From the NCBI GenBank assembly GCA_039975755.1, contig JBDWGM010000043.1, positions 1 through 64,000 on the forward strand: 64,000 nucleotides of DNA, read 5' to 3'. The DNA comes from JABSSA01 sp039975755 (lineage in GTDB: Bacteria > Pseudomonadota > Alphaproteobacteria > Rhodobacterales > Rhodobacteraceae). The translations under genes and the position numbers were made by a program. The first letter of the stretch is position 1. Each line of letters begins with the position of its first letter. Of this stretch, positions 53,705 through 60,859 are shown in pieces. The notes under the pieces are model-generated. The model worked only from the letters and a program-made list of their open reading frames with translations. It was not told the origin of the DNA and did not search any database.

Positions 53705-54697
53705 TTATGTGACTCGCGCACCGCCAGCGTCGAAATACAGTGCTTCGCGCGGGGTAACTTTTATTGTCGAATTGGGTTCATAGCTGCGTCCATCCGCGGC
53801 CAACGTGATGACAGAATGTCCGGAAAGGTCCAGATGCAGCCGAGTTTGATCCCCTAAGTGTTCAGAGCGGATCACGCGGGCCTCTGCACCATCGCCTTCC
53901 ATGATGTGTTCAGGGCGCAGGCCTATTTGTGGCCCTTTGTGGTGTCCGCCAAACAGATCCGACGGCAACACGTTGATCCGGGGCAAACCCAATCGGCTGG
54001 CCACATAGACGCTGTTGGGGTTTTCATAGATTTCACGCGGAGTGCCGTATTGGACCAGTTTACCATCCTGCAAGACACCCACATGCGTGGCCATTGTCAT
54101 CGCTTCAACCTGATCATGGGTCACATACAACAATGTTGAACCCAGTTCGGATTGGATGCGTTTCAGTTCGATGCGCAAATCAGCGCGCAGCTTTGCATCA
54201 AGCGAGCTTAGCGGTTCGTCCATCAGATAGATGGCCGGATCCCGGACCAAAGCACGCCCAATGGACACGCGTTGCATTTCACCGCCTGACAATTCGGTCG
54301 CCTTGTTGTCCAGCTTGTGCGGAATTTGCAGAACCTCAGCGATCTTTTGCACCTTTTGCGCAATCTCTGCTTCGGGGGTTTGTAAAATGGGGGATCGCAA
54401 TGGAAAGGCAAGGTTGTCGCGCACGGACAGGTGCGGGTACAGCGAATATTGCTGGAACACCATTGCGATATCGCGCTGGGCTGGTGTTTCCTGACTGACG
54501 TCCCTGCCATCAATCAGCACGCGCCCAGCATCTAGCTTTTCCAACCCCGAAACCAAACGCAACGTCGTCGTCTTTCCAGCACCCGTCGGGCCAAGTAGGA
54601 CGACGAAGGCCCCATCTGGGATCACCATGTTGATGCTATCGACGGCCTGTGTTTTTCCAAAAGCTCTGGAGATGCCGTCAAGAATGACTTCAGCCAT
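53705..54697 (-). CDS. Sugar-type ABC importer ATPase 2 (GlpT/UgpC-like)
   Basis: A 330-residue MalK/UgpC-type ATPase. Motifs: Walker A GPTGAGKTT, signature LSGGEMQRVSIGRAL, Walker B IYLMDEPLSSLDAKLR and H-loop VTHDQVEAM. The C-terminal regulatory (TOBE-like) region contains IGLRPEHI. Its start overlaps the preceding ATPase gene by eight bases. Two adjacent non-identical ATPases recall the glycerol importer GlpS/GlpT of rhizobia, but substrate identity is not shown. Confidence 0.9.
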   Translation of the reverse strand: MAEVILDGISRAFGKTQAVDSINMVIPDGAFVVLLGPTGAGKTTTLRLVSGLEKLDAGRVLIDGRDVSQETPAQRDIAMVFQQYSLYPHLSVRDNLAFPLRSPILQTPEAEIAQKVQKIAEVLQIPHKLDNKATELSGGEMQRVSIGRALVRDPAIYLMDEPLSSLDAKLRADLRIELKRIQSELGSTLLYVTHDQVEAMTMATHVGVLQDGKLVQYGTPREIYENPNSVYVASRLGLPRINVLPSDLFGGHHKGPQIGLRPEHIMEGDGAEARVIRSEHLGDQTRLHLDLSGHSVITLAADGRSYEPNSTIKVTPREALYFDAGGARVT

Positions 54698-55787
54698 GGG
54701 CTAACACTCCTTCATTCAAGGCAGATCGCAGCGCGGCCCCGGTGTCTTTGTCAAACAAAGTGACCGATTCTGATTTAAAGTCTAACCCCACCCGTTCGCC
54801 TGTTTTGACAGGTTGTGCGGAATTGATGCGTGCTTTTAATTCGCCGTTTGGGCTGTCCAATGTGATGACTTGGGTGGTGCCAAGATATTCGGTGGCCAGC
54901 ACTTCGGCGCGATACGAACTGTTGTCGCTTAGGGCGATGTTTTCAGGCCGAACACCAAAGATCATCGACCCGTCTGAACCGACACGCTGTTCCGGGATGG
55001 TGGCCTCGAAATCGTGCAATTGAACATTGGTCGCACCTGGCGCGACTTTGCCATCAAAAGGCAAAAAGTTCATCGAAGGTGATCCTATGAAATCTGCAAC
55101 GAACATGGTTGCGGGCGTGTCATAAATTTCTTGCGGCGTGCCAAACTGTTCGACGACGGCATTGTTCATGACAACGATTTTGTCGCCCATTTGCATGGCT
55201 TCCAATTGATCATGGGTCACGTAAACTGTGGTCGCTCCCATTCGATCATGCAGGGCGCGCAGTTCTTCGGCCATGTGTTCGCGAAACTCTGCATCCAACG
55301 CACCCAATGGTTCGTCCATCATAAACGCTTTGGGATCACGTACGATGGCCCGGCCCAAAGCAACGCGTTGGCGGTCACCGCCTGACAATCCGCCGACTGG
55401 GCGGTTCAGGATGTCTTCGATGCCAAGGATATTGGCGACCTCTGCGACTTTCGCTTTGACCTGCGCGCGCGGCATACCCTGACTGATCAACGGGTAAGAT
55501 ATGTTCTTTCGTACGTTCATATGTGGATAGAGAGCAAACATCTGAAATACGAAGGCAATGTCACGCTGGGATGGGGGCAATTGTGCGATGTCTTCGCCAT
55601 CCAGCATGATCTGCCCAGACGTGGGCAGTTCCAGTCCGGCAATCATGCGCAAGGTTGTGGTTTTGCCGCACCCAGATGGGCCAAGCAGCATAAAGAACTC
55701 GCCATCTTCGATCGTGAAGCTGCTTTCCTTAACGGCGACAAAGTCACCAAATTCCTTGCGGACGTTTTTTATAACGATCTCAGCCAT
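54690..55787 (-). CDS. Sugar-type ABC importer ATPase 1 (GlpS/MalK-like)
   Basis: A 365-residue ATPase. Walker A is GPSGCGKTT, Walker B AFMMDEPLGALDAEFRE and H-loop VTHDQLEAM. The signature reads LSGGDRQRVALGRA, with Asp in place of the usual Gln at its last position. The regulatory C-terminus includes FGVRPENIALSD. It overlaps the VOC gene start side by eight bases and the second ATPase by eight bases, so all are translationally coupled. It probably forms a heterodimer with the neighbouring ATPase, with two permeases above. Confidence 0.9.
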   Translation of the reverse strand: MAEIVIKNVRKEFGDFVAVKESSFTIEDGEFFMLLGPSGCGKTTTLRMIAGLELPTSGQIMLDGEDIAQLPPSQRDIAFVFQMFALYPHMNVRKNISYPLISQGMPRAQVKAKVAEVANILGIEDILNRPVGGLSGGDRQRVALGRAIVRDPKAFMMDEPLGALDAEFREHMAEELRALHDRMGATTVYVTHDQLEAMQMGDKIVVMNNAVVEQFGTPQEIYDTPATMFVADFIGSPSMNFLPFDGKVAPGATNVQLHDFEATIPEQRVGSDGSMIFGVRPENIALSDNSSYRAEVLATEYLGTTQVITLDSPNGELKARINSAQPVKTGERVGLDFKSESVTLFDKDTGAALRSALNEGVLAHG

Positions 55788-56148
55788 TTGGAATGTTCTC
55801 TCCGATCCGCAGCAGATTGCCGTCAGGGTCCCAAAGCGTTGCTTCGCGCATGCCCCACGGTTTGTTTTCAGCTGGTTGAAAGCGCGGAAATCCGACGTCT
55901 CTGGGCAGGTTCAATTGCGCGAGCATGTCAGATGCCGCATCGACATTTGTGGGTCGGACATACGCGCCGTAGGTGCTGTTTTCGGGGCGGTGGGCGGCAT
56001 CATGAAAGAAATGCAATTCGACCTTGTCGCGGTTCATCAGCAAGTAGTTTCCGTCATCATACCAGGCCTTGAACCCCCAGCTGTCATAGAAGTCGCGGGT
56101 GACTTCAAACGAACGAGAAGGCAGGATTGGACAGGCTTGTTCTAGCAT
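55780..56148 (-). CDS. VOC (glyoxalase/bleomycin-resistance fold) protein
   Basis: A 122-residue single vicinal-oxygen-chelate domain: SRSFEVTRDFYDSWGFKAWY, then KVELHFFHDA, YGAYVRPTNVDAASDML and, at the C-terminus, WGMREATLWDPDGNLLRIGE. The last motif carries the usual glutamate or its substitute. Members are isomerases, ring-cleavage or thiol-lyase enzymes or antibiotic-binding proteins. In the transporter operon it may isomerise or epimerise the substrate; function not known. Its start shares a base with the 64-residue protein's stop. Confidence 0.8.
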   Translation of the reverse strand: MLEQACPILPSRSFEVTRDFYDSWGFKAWYDDGNYLLMNRDKVELHFFHDAAHRPENSTYGAYVRPTNVDAASDMLAQLNLPRDVGFPRFQPAENKPWGMREATLWDPDGNLLRIGENIPNG

Positions 56149-56342
56149 TATTCACCCTCCGGAAAATGACTGACTATGATGAACATCACTGTCCCAACTA
56201 GTGTCGTGATAAAGGAGTACGTGTAAGCCCACATCACAAAGGGCTGCATCAACATGAACACACCCAAGGCGATGATGATCGTTGCCAACATTTCCCAGGG
56301 GCCACGGTGAAAGCGCAATAAGCCGGAAAAGAACCAAGTCAT
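56148..56342 (-). CDS. 64-residue membrane protein of the importer operon
   Basis: A 64-residue protein with two hydrophobic segments, WEMLATIIIALGVFMLMQPF (about 16-35) and YTYSFITTLVGTVMFIIVSH (about 39-59), ending in an acidic tail. No family is recognised by me. ATG 56342 overlaps the permease stop as ATGA, and its own stop overlaps the VOC start by one base, so it is firmly part of the operon. Small membrane proteins also occur in rhizobial glycerol importer operons, but I cannot show homology. It may help assembly or regulation of the permeases. Confidence 0.72.
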   Translation of the reverse strand: MTWFFSGLLRFHRGPWEMLATIIIALGVFMLMQPFVMWAYTYSFITTLVGTVMFIIVSHFPEGE

Positions 56343-57280
56343 TTGCGAACCGCTCCGAATGTGATCCCGCGCAGCAGGTGTTTGCGCAGCATGATTGTGA
56401 ATATCATCACTGGCAGCAGGAAGATTGTGGCCCCCGCGGCGACTGCTGGCCAATCCAATCCACCAACGCCGATGATTGTCGGGATGAAAGGCGGCGCTGT
56501 TTGTGCTGTGGCCGACGTAAGCAGCACAGCAAAGGCGTATTCATTCCACGCAAAGATCAGACAGAAGATTGCAGTGGACGCGATGCCAGTTGCCGCTTGG
56601 GGTAGGACGACTTTGTAAAAGGCTTGGAACCGTGTGTACCCATCAATCAGCGCCGCTTCTTCGTATTCTCGCGGGATTTCGTCGATGAAACCCTTCAACA
56701 ACCAAACCGCGAGCGAGATATTCACAGCCGTATACAGCAGGATCATCCCCAGATGTGTGTCCGATAGGCCCAGATTCCGGTACATCAGGAAAATCGGGAT
56801 CGCCACGGCAATGGGCGGCATCATCCTAGTACTGAGGATGAAAAACAGCAGATCATCCGCTAGAGGAATTTTGAAACGGCTAAAGGCATAAGCGGCCAAA
56901 GTCCCCAAAAAGATGCTGAGGAACGTTGATCCAAACCCAATAATGACCGAGTTCAGAAACCGTTCGCCGAATTTGGACGGACCAGCGATTACCATGTCGC
57001 GGTTGCGCACGATCTCGTCATACCACGTGTCGGGCGGCGGTAAGGCGTCCAAGTCTTCTTGGGCAATCCGGGTGCGCGTTGTGAACAGGTTTACATAGCC
57101 CTCCATTGAGGGTTCAAAAATGACCTTGGGTGGATAGGCGATGCTGTCGGGTGGTGTTTTGAACCCTGTGACAAAGATCCAAGCCAGCGGGATCATCGTG
57201 ACCAGTGCGTAAACGATGACCAATGTTCCGGCGATCCATTTGGAGCGTTTGGACGGTTCGGTGATGGAATGCGCGCTCAT
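56339..57280 (-). CDS. Sugar-type ABC importer permease 2 (MalG-like)
   Basis: A 313-residue inner-membrane permease with six helices. The first hydrophobic segment is WIAGTLVIVYALVTMIPLAW. The EAA loop, which docks to the ATPase, reads EIPREYEEAALIDGYTRFQ, and the chain ends LLRGITFGAVRK. ATG 57280 (MSAHSITEPSKRSK) is chosen over the longer frame to 57382, which lies inside the upstream permease. It overlaps that permease by four bases and the small membrane protein by four bases. Confidence 0.92.
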   Translation of the reverse strand: MSAHSITEPSKRSKWIAGTLVIVYALVTMIPLAWIFVTGFKTPPDSIAYPPKVIFEPSMEGYVNLFTTRTRIAQEDLDALPPPDTWYDEIVRNRDMVIAGPSKFGERFLNSVIIGFGSTFLSIFLGTLAAYAFSRFKIPLADDLLFFILSTRMMPPIAVAIPIFLMYRNLGLSDTHLGMILLYTAVNISLAVWLLKGFIDEIPREYEEAALIDGYTRFQAFYKVVLPQAATGIASTAIFCLIFAWNEYAFAVLLTSATAQTAPPFIPTIIGVGGLDWPAVAAGATIFLLPVMIFTIMLRKHLLRGITFGAVRK

Positions 57281-58224
57281 CTTTCTTTCACCTTGTTCAG
57301 GGCTTTGACGTAGATACTGGCCAAGCCAAAGACTGTTACGAAAAGGATGATGGCATAGGCCGAGGCATAGCCCGTTCGCCATTTTTCGAAAGCTTCGCGT
57401 TTTAGGTTGATGGATGTCAGTTCGGTGGTTGATCCGGGACCGCCGCCTGTCAGCTGGACCACAAGGTCGAACATTTTAAAGTTCTCGATTCCGCGGAACA
57501 GAACAGCCAGCATGAGGAAGGGCAGAACCATCGGAACAGTGATGGTGAAAAACTGCCGCAGCTTGGATGCGCGGTCTATTTCGGCGGCTTCGTAAATGTA
57601 ATCGGGGATCGATCGAAGGCCGGCAAGACAGATCAGCATGACAAACGGCGTCCACATCCATGTGTCCACAATCACAATGGACCAAGGCGCTAGATCAACA
57701 GACCCCAACATTTGAAAACTGGACGCGTCTTTGCCGGTGAAAAAGCCGACGATATAGTTGAACAGACCAATTTGCGGTTGGTAAAGAAACTTCCAAAAAT
57801 TCCCGACGACGGCAGGGGACAACATCATGGGCAGTACAATGATTGTGGTCCACAGGTCGTTGCCTTTGAATTTCTTGTTGATCAGCCAAGCCAGCGTGAA
57901 CCCGATCAAAACCTGAAAGAAGATGGTCCAAATCAGGAAATGCGCAGTGGCTTGCATATTTAGCCAGATGTCACTGTCTGTCAGGATGCGTTCATAATTG
58001 CGAAAACCGATATTCTTGACTTCGCGCCCGATCCGGTTGGCTTTAAAATCCGTAAAGCTCAGCTGGATGGTCCAGATCAGCGGAAAGATGTTGATCGCCA
58101 AAAGCAGAAATATTGTCGGGCCGACAAAAATCCATGCGATGGCCCGGTCAGACAATCCCTTGATCTTGCGGGCGACACGCCGGGGCGTCGCTTGGGCTGC
58201 TGTGTCTATGGGTGAAGATGACAT
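57277..58224 (-). CDS. Sugar-type ABC importer permease 1 (MalF-like)
   Basis: A 315-residue permease with six helices, first about 27-50 (WIFVGPTIFLLLAINIFPLI). The EAA loop is SIPDYIYEAAEIDRASKLRQ, and LTGGGPGSTTELTSINLKRE is characteristic of sugar-type permeases. I chose the ATG at 58224, with GGGGA upstream; an ATG at 58242 is possible. Its end overlaps the second permease by four bases (ATGA). It is separated from the binding-protein gene by 96 bases that contain a stem-loop. Confidence 0.9.
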   Translation of the reverse strand: MSSSPIDTAAQATPRRVARKIKGLSDRAIAWIFVGPTIFLLLAINIFPLIWTIQLSFTDFKANRIGREVKNIGFRNYERILTDSDIWLNMQATAHFLIWTIFFQVLIGFTLAWLINKKFKGNDLWTTIIVLPMMLSPAVVGNFWKFLYQPQIGLFNYIVGFFTGKDASSFQMLGSVDLAPWSIVIVDTWMWTPFVMLICLAGLRSIPDYIYEAAEIDRASKLRQFFTITVPMVLPFLMLAVLFRGIENFKMFDLVVQLTGGGPGSTTELTSINLKREAFEKWRTGYASAYAIILFVTVFGLASIYVKALNKVKER

Positions 58225-58275
58225 CAGGCGTACGTTCCCCATGGTACGGCGAAACAGAAATCGCCTTACCGGTTG

Positions 58276-58308
58276 AAAAAGGAGCGGTGCGGGGACGTGC
58301 CCCGCACC
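58276..58308 (-). terminator. Attenuator-like hairpin between binding protein and permease genes
   Basis: On the transcribed strand GGTGCGGGG pairs perfectly with CCCCGCACC around CACGT, followed six bases later by TTTTT. This nine-base GC-rich stem may stop part of the transcripts and/or stabilise the upstream message, so that the binding protein is made in excess over the permeases. Confidence 0.75.
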
Positions 58309-58320
58309 ACGGTTTTTGGA

Positions 58321-59640
58321 TTAAAGTTTGCCTTCGTCTTCGAAAACTTCGGTCCAGTCTTCGATTAGCTTGTCCAAGGCTTCTTTGGCTGTGCCTTGAT
58401 CCGCGACGACATAGTCGTGAACGCGTTTCTGCATGGCCAGCAGCAGTTCCGCATATGCTGGTTCTTGCCAAAAGTCCTGAACAGCATCCATGGCAACAAG
58501 GAAGTCACCTGCAAAGGGTTGGCTGTCCTTAAAGCCAGGATCATTCAGAACGGCGTTATGTGCGGAATATCCACCGACGGACCACCATTTTGCCTGGACC
58601 GCTGGATCCGAGAACCACTTGATGTATTCAAGTGCCGTATCCTGCTTGTCGGAGTAGCTGACAACAGAAATGCCCTGTCCGCCCAATGTAGATCCTGCTT
58701 GGTTCTGAGGTGGGTTCACGAAGAAGTCGATTTTGTCGCCACCTGTGTCCGGATCCGCATAGAGACCGGGGAAGAAGGCAAACCAATTCATCGCCATCGC
58801 CACCTGTCCGGACTTAAACGCATCAAGGGATTCACCCATGTATGAATTCGTGTATCCGGGCGGTGTCGCAGTTTCGTAAAATTCTTTATAGAATTCCAAC
58901 GCTTCAACAGCTTCTGGTGAATTTACAGCGCCTTCCATGTCGTAAGACCCGGCTGTGTTTTCATACTTGAAACCCCAAGGATACAACGCCGACGTGACGC
59001 CCATTGTGATCCCTTCGGAGCCGCGTTCAGTAAAGATCGAAGCGCCGTAAATCGTTTTGCCATCGATTTCACGGCCTTGAAAGAACTGCGCGATTTGCAG
59101 CATTTCTTTTTGCGACTGAGGCTCGCGCAAATCTTGACCTGTGGCCTCTTTATAGGCGGCTTTGATGTCGTCGCGTTCAAACCAATCTTTGCGATAGAAC
59201 CAACCATTGGCGTCGCCCATGGCAGGCAGAGCATAGTAATTTGGTGTGCCTTTCGGCCAAGTCGAATAGGCAAAGACAGTTGCAGGCGCAAAGTCATCCA
59301 TGCTGATGGAATTGGAATCAAAGAAGTCGTTCAATTTGACATAGTGGCCATTTTCAGCGCCGCCCCCAATCCACTGGCTGTCGCCAATAAGAAGATCGCA
59401 AAGCTTGCCGCCTGAATTCAATTCGTTCAGCATCCGGTCCGCAAAGTTGGGCCATGGGATGAATTCGAAATTCATGGTGTGACCGCTTTGGGCCTCGAAA
59501 TCCTTGCTCAGTTCAACAAGCGCATTTGCCGGGTCCCAAGCCGCCCAACACAGGGTCAGCTCGTCAGCTTGTGCTGTTGACGCAATAGACGCTGCCGCAA
59601 TGGTCAACGCGCTGGCTGTCGCCAGGTGAATCCGTTTCAT
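58321..59640 (-). CDS. Sugar-type ABC importer solute-binding protein
   Basis: A 439-residue extracytoplasmic binding protein (family 1). A signal peptide (MKRIHLATASALTIAAASIA, then STAQA) is followed by DELTLCWAAWDPANALVELS and FEFIPWPNFADRMLNELNSG. DLLIGDSQWIGGGAENGHYV fits the cluster. AAGGGAGG lies seven bases before the ATG. It is first in the operon, directly below the paired palindromes. Ligand unknown; the kinase and isomerase nearby point to a short sugar, polyol or glycerol-like compound. Confidence 0.92.
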   Translation of the reverse strand: MKRIHLATASALTIAAASIASTAQADELTLCWAAWDPANALVELSKDFEAQSGHTMNFEFIPWPNFADRMLNELNSGGKLCDLLIGDSQWIGGGAENGHYVKLNDFFDSNSISMDDFAPATVFAYSTWPKGTPNYYALPAMGDANGWFYRKDWFERDDIKAAYKEATGQDLREPQSQKEMLQIAQFFQGREIDGKTIYGASIFTERGSEGITMGVTSALYPWGFKYENTAGSYDMEGAVNSPEAVEALEFYKEFYETATPPGYTNSYMGESLDAFKSGQVAMAMNWFAFFPGLYADPDTGGDKIDFFVNPPQNQAGSTLGGQGISVVSYSDKQDTALEYIKWFSDPAVQAKWWSVGGYSAHNAVLNDPGFKDSQPFAGDFLVAMDAVQDFWQEPAYAELLLAMQKRVHDYVVADQGTAKEALDKLIEDWTEVFEDEGKL

Positions 59641-59690
59641 GGATGTCCTCCCTTGGTGTAAAGGCGCGGTCCTCCCCGAATCGCGCTCAA

Positions 59691-59732
59691 TTTCGACGAT
59701 ATTTGAGGTACGCACCTCATGTCGACAAAAAA
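59691..59732 (-). promoter_or_regulatory. Candidate promoter of the sugar/polyol locus
   Basis: On the minus strand TTGTCG (near 59725) is followed after 18 bases by AAATAT, a weak but plausible -35/-10 pair that overlaps the gene-proximal palindrome. A repressor bound there would block RNA polymerase. Confidence 0.3.
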
Positions 59733-59749
59733 ATGAGGTGCGTACCTCA
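59704..59749. promoter_or_regulatory. Paired operator palindromes (17-bp perfect inverted repeat)
   Basis: Two 16-base sites, TGAGGTACGCACCTCA (59704-59719) and its exact reverse complement (59734-59749), each internally palindromic with TGAGGT/ACCTCA arms and a central CG as in LacI-family operators. Their centres are 30 bases apart, three helical turns. Together they also form a 17-base stem with a 12-base loop. They lie 64-109 bases upstream of the binding-protein start. The loop and flanks are A/T rich; a plus-strand terminator reading is possible, but no plus-strand gene ends here. Confidence 0.75.
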
Positions 59750-59883
59750 TTTTTTCATAACTGACTGTTAACAAGTGAAATTTAAAAATGGGCCTCATGA
59801 AAAACTAAGAAACTGTAACGCGAAACTTGCGCGAATGGTCAGGTAATTCATCCAAATATTGATCACCAAATTGGAACACGACC

Positions 59884-60750
59884 ATGACCCGACGTCTTCT
59901 TTCAATAATCGCTTGGTTGGCAATGTTCGGGCTTGTGGCAGGGTTTTTTGCACCTATGCACCCAAGCTTGGATTCATTGGCTTTGCTGCGCCCCATTTTT
60001 ATAGCGCTGTGTTTAACGGGCATTCTTGCGTTCAAACGATCGTGGTTGCGCAGGGGGTTTCTTGCGGTTTTGGTCGTTTCGTTTGTCACTGCCATTCCGA
60101 TGGCAGATCTGGTGCCTGCGTCGGACGATCTGCGCGTTTATTCTAAGAACTTGCGATACGACAATGGACAGGTCGAGGCGTTGTTTGAGGATATTCAAGC
60201 TGCGGATGCAGATGTCTTGATGCTGCAAGAGGTGTCTTCTGTGAACGACACACTCCTCACGCTATTGCGCGCGACGTTTCCTTACCAAACGCGATGTCGC
60301 GCCCGTGCTGGCGTGGCCATTGTTGTCGCGTCCCGCTTTGCGTTTGAAGGCACGCCAATTTGTTCCCAAAGAAAAGCGTTGGCCATCGCCAAAGTTTCGA
60401 TCAACGAGCAATCGGTTTGGTTGGCCTCTGTCCATATCCCATGGCATTGGCCGATACCCAGTCACATCAATGAGAAACAAGCAGAGGATTTGCTTGGATC
60501 CCTAGAGGGGCCAATTGTCATGGCCGGTGACTTTAACTCGGTGCCGTGGACTCACAGAGTTTCTCGTTTGAAATCTGTGTCCCGGACGCGCTTGGCGGGT
60601 CCGACTTTTATTACTCTTCGACATTCGCGCCTGCCGCTATCCATTCCAATCGACTTTGTGTTTGCACCAGGGGGTGGGCAGGTCGAACTGCGTCCATTGC
60701 TGGGTTCAGATCACCATGGTCTTCTGGCGAAAGTTAAACTGTCCCGCTGA
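59884..60750 (+). CDS. Membrane-anchored endonuclease/exonuclease/phosphatase family protein
   Basis: A 288-residue protein. Three hydrophobic segments fill the first 75 residues (LLSIIAWLAMFGLVAGFFAP, LLRPIFIALCLTGILAF, GFLAVLVVSFVTAIPMADLV). An EEP domain follows: VYSKNLRYDN, VLMLQEVSS with catalytic E, VMAGDFNSVPW, IDFVFAPGG and GSDHHGLLAKV with the final catalytic His. Members cleave nucleic acids, phospholipids or inositol phosphates. Placement of the catalytic part outside the cytoplasm is inference. It diverges from the sugar/polyol locus and shares the 243-base intergenic region with it. Confidence 0.88.
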   Translation: MTRRLLSIIAWLAMFGLVAGFFAPMHPSLDSLALLRPIFIALCLTGILAFKRSWLRRGFLAVLVVSFVTAIPMADLVPASDDLRVYSKNLRYDNGQVEALFEDIQAADADVLMLQEVSSVNDTLLTLLRATFPYQTRCRARAGVAIVVASRFAFEGTPICSQRKALAIAKVSINEQSVWLASVHIPWHWPIPSHINEKQAEDLLGSLEGPIVMAGDFNSVPWTHRVSRLKSVSRTRLAGPTFITLRHSRLPLSIPIDFVFAPGGGQVELRPLLGSDHHGLLAKVKLSR

Positions 60751-60859
60751 TTGCTAAGATAGAATTCACAAGTATCGGTCAAACAGGGAAATTGTGATGT
60801 GCAAACACGAGGGCCTCTAGGATAGGGTTGTACCTGGAAATAAAAAAGAAGGGATACGC

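Noticed and set aside
59704..59755. Reading the 59704-59749 repeat as a Rho-independent terminator (stem plus six Ts)
   Set aside because: No plus-strand gene ends here, the arms are themselves palindromic operators, and the location is the promoter region of the minus-strand operon. A secondary terminator role cannot be excluded.
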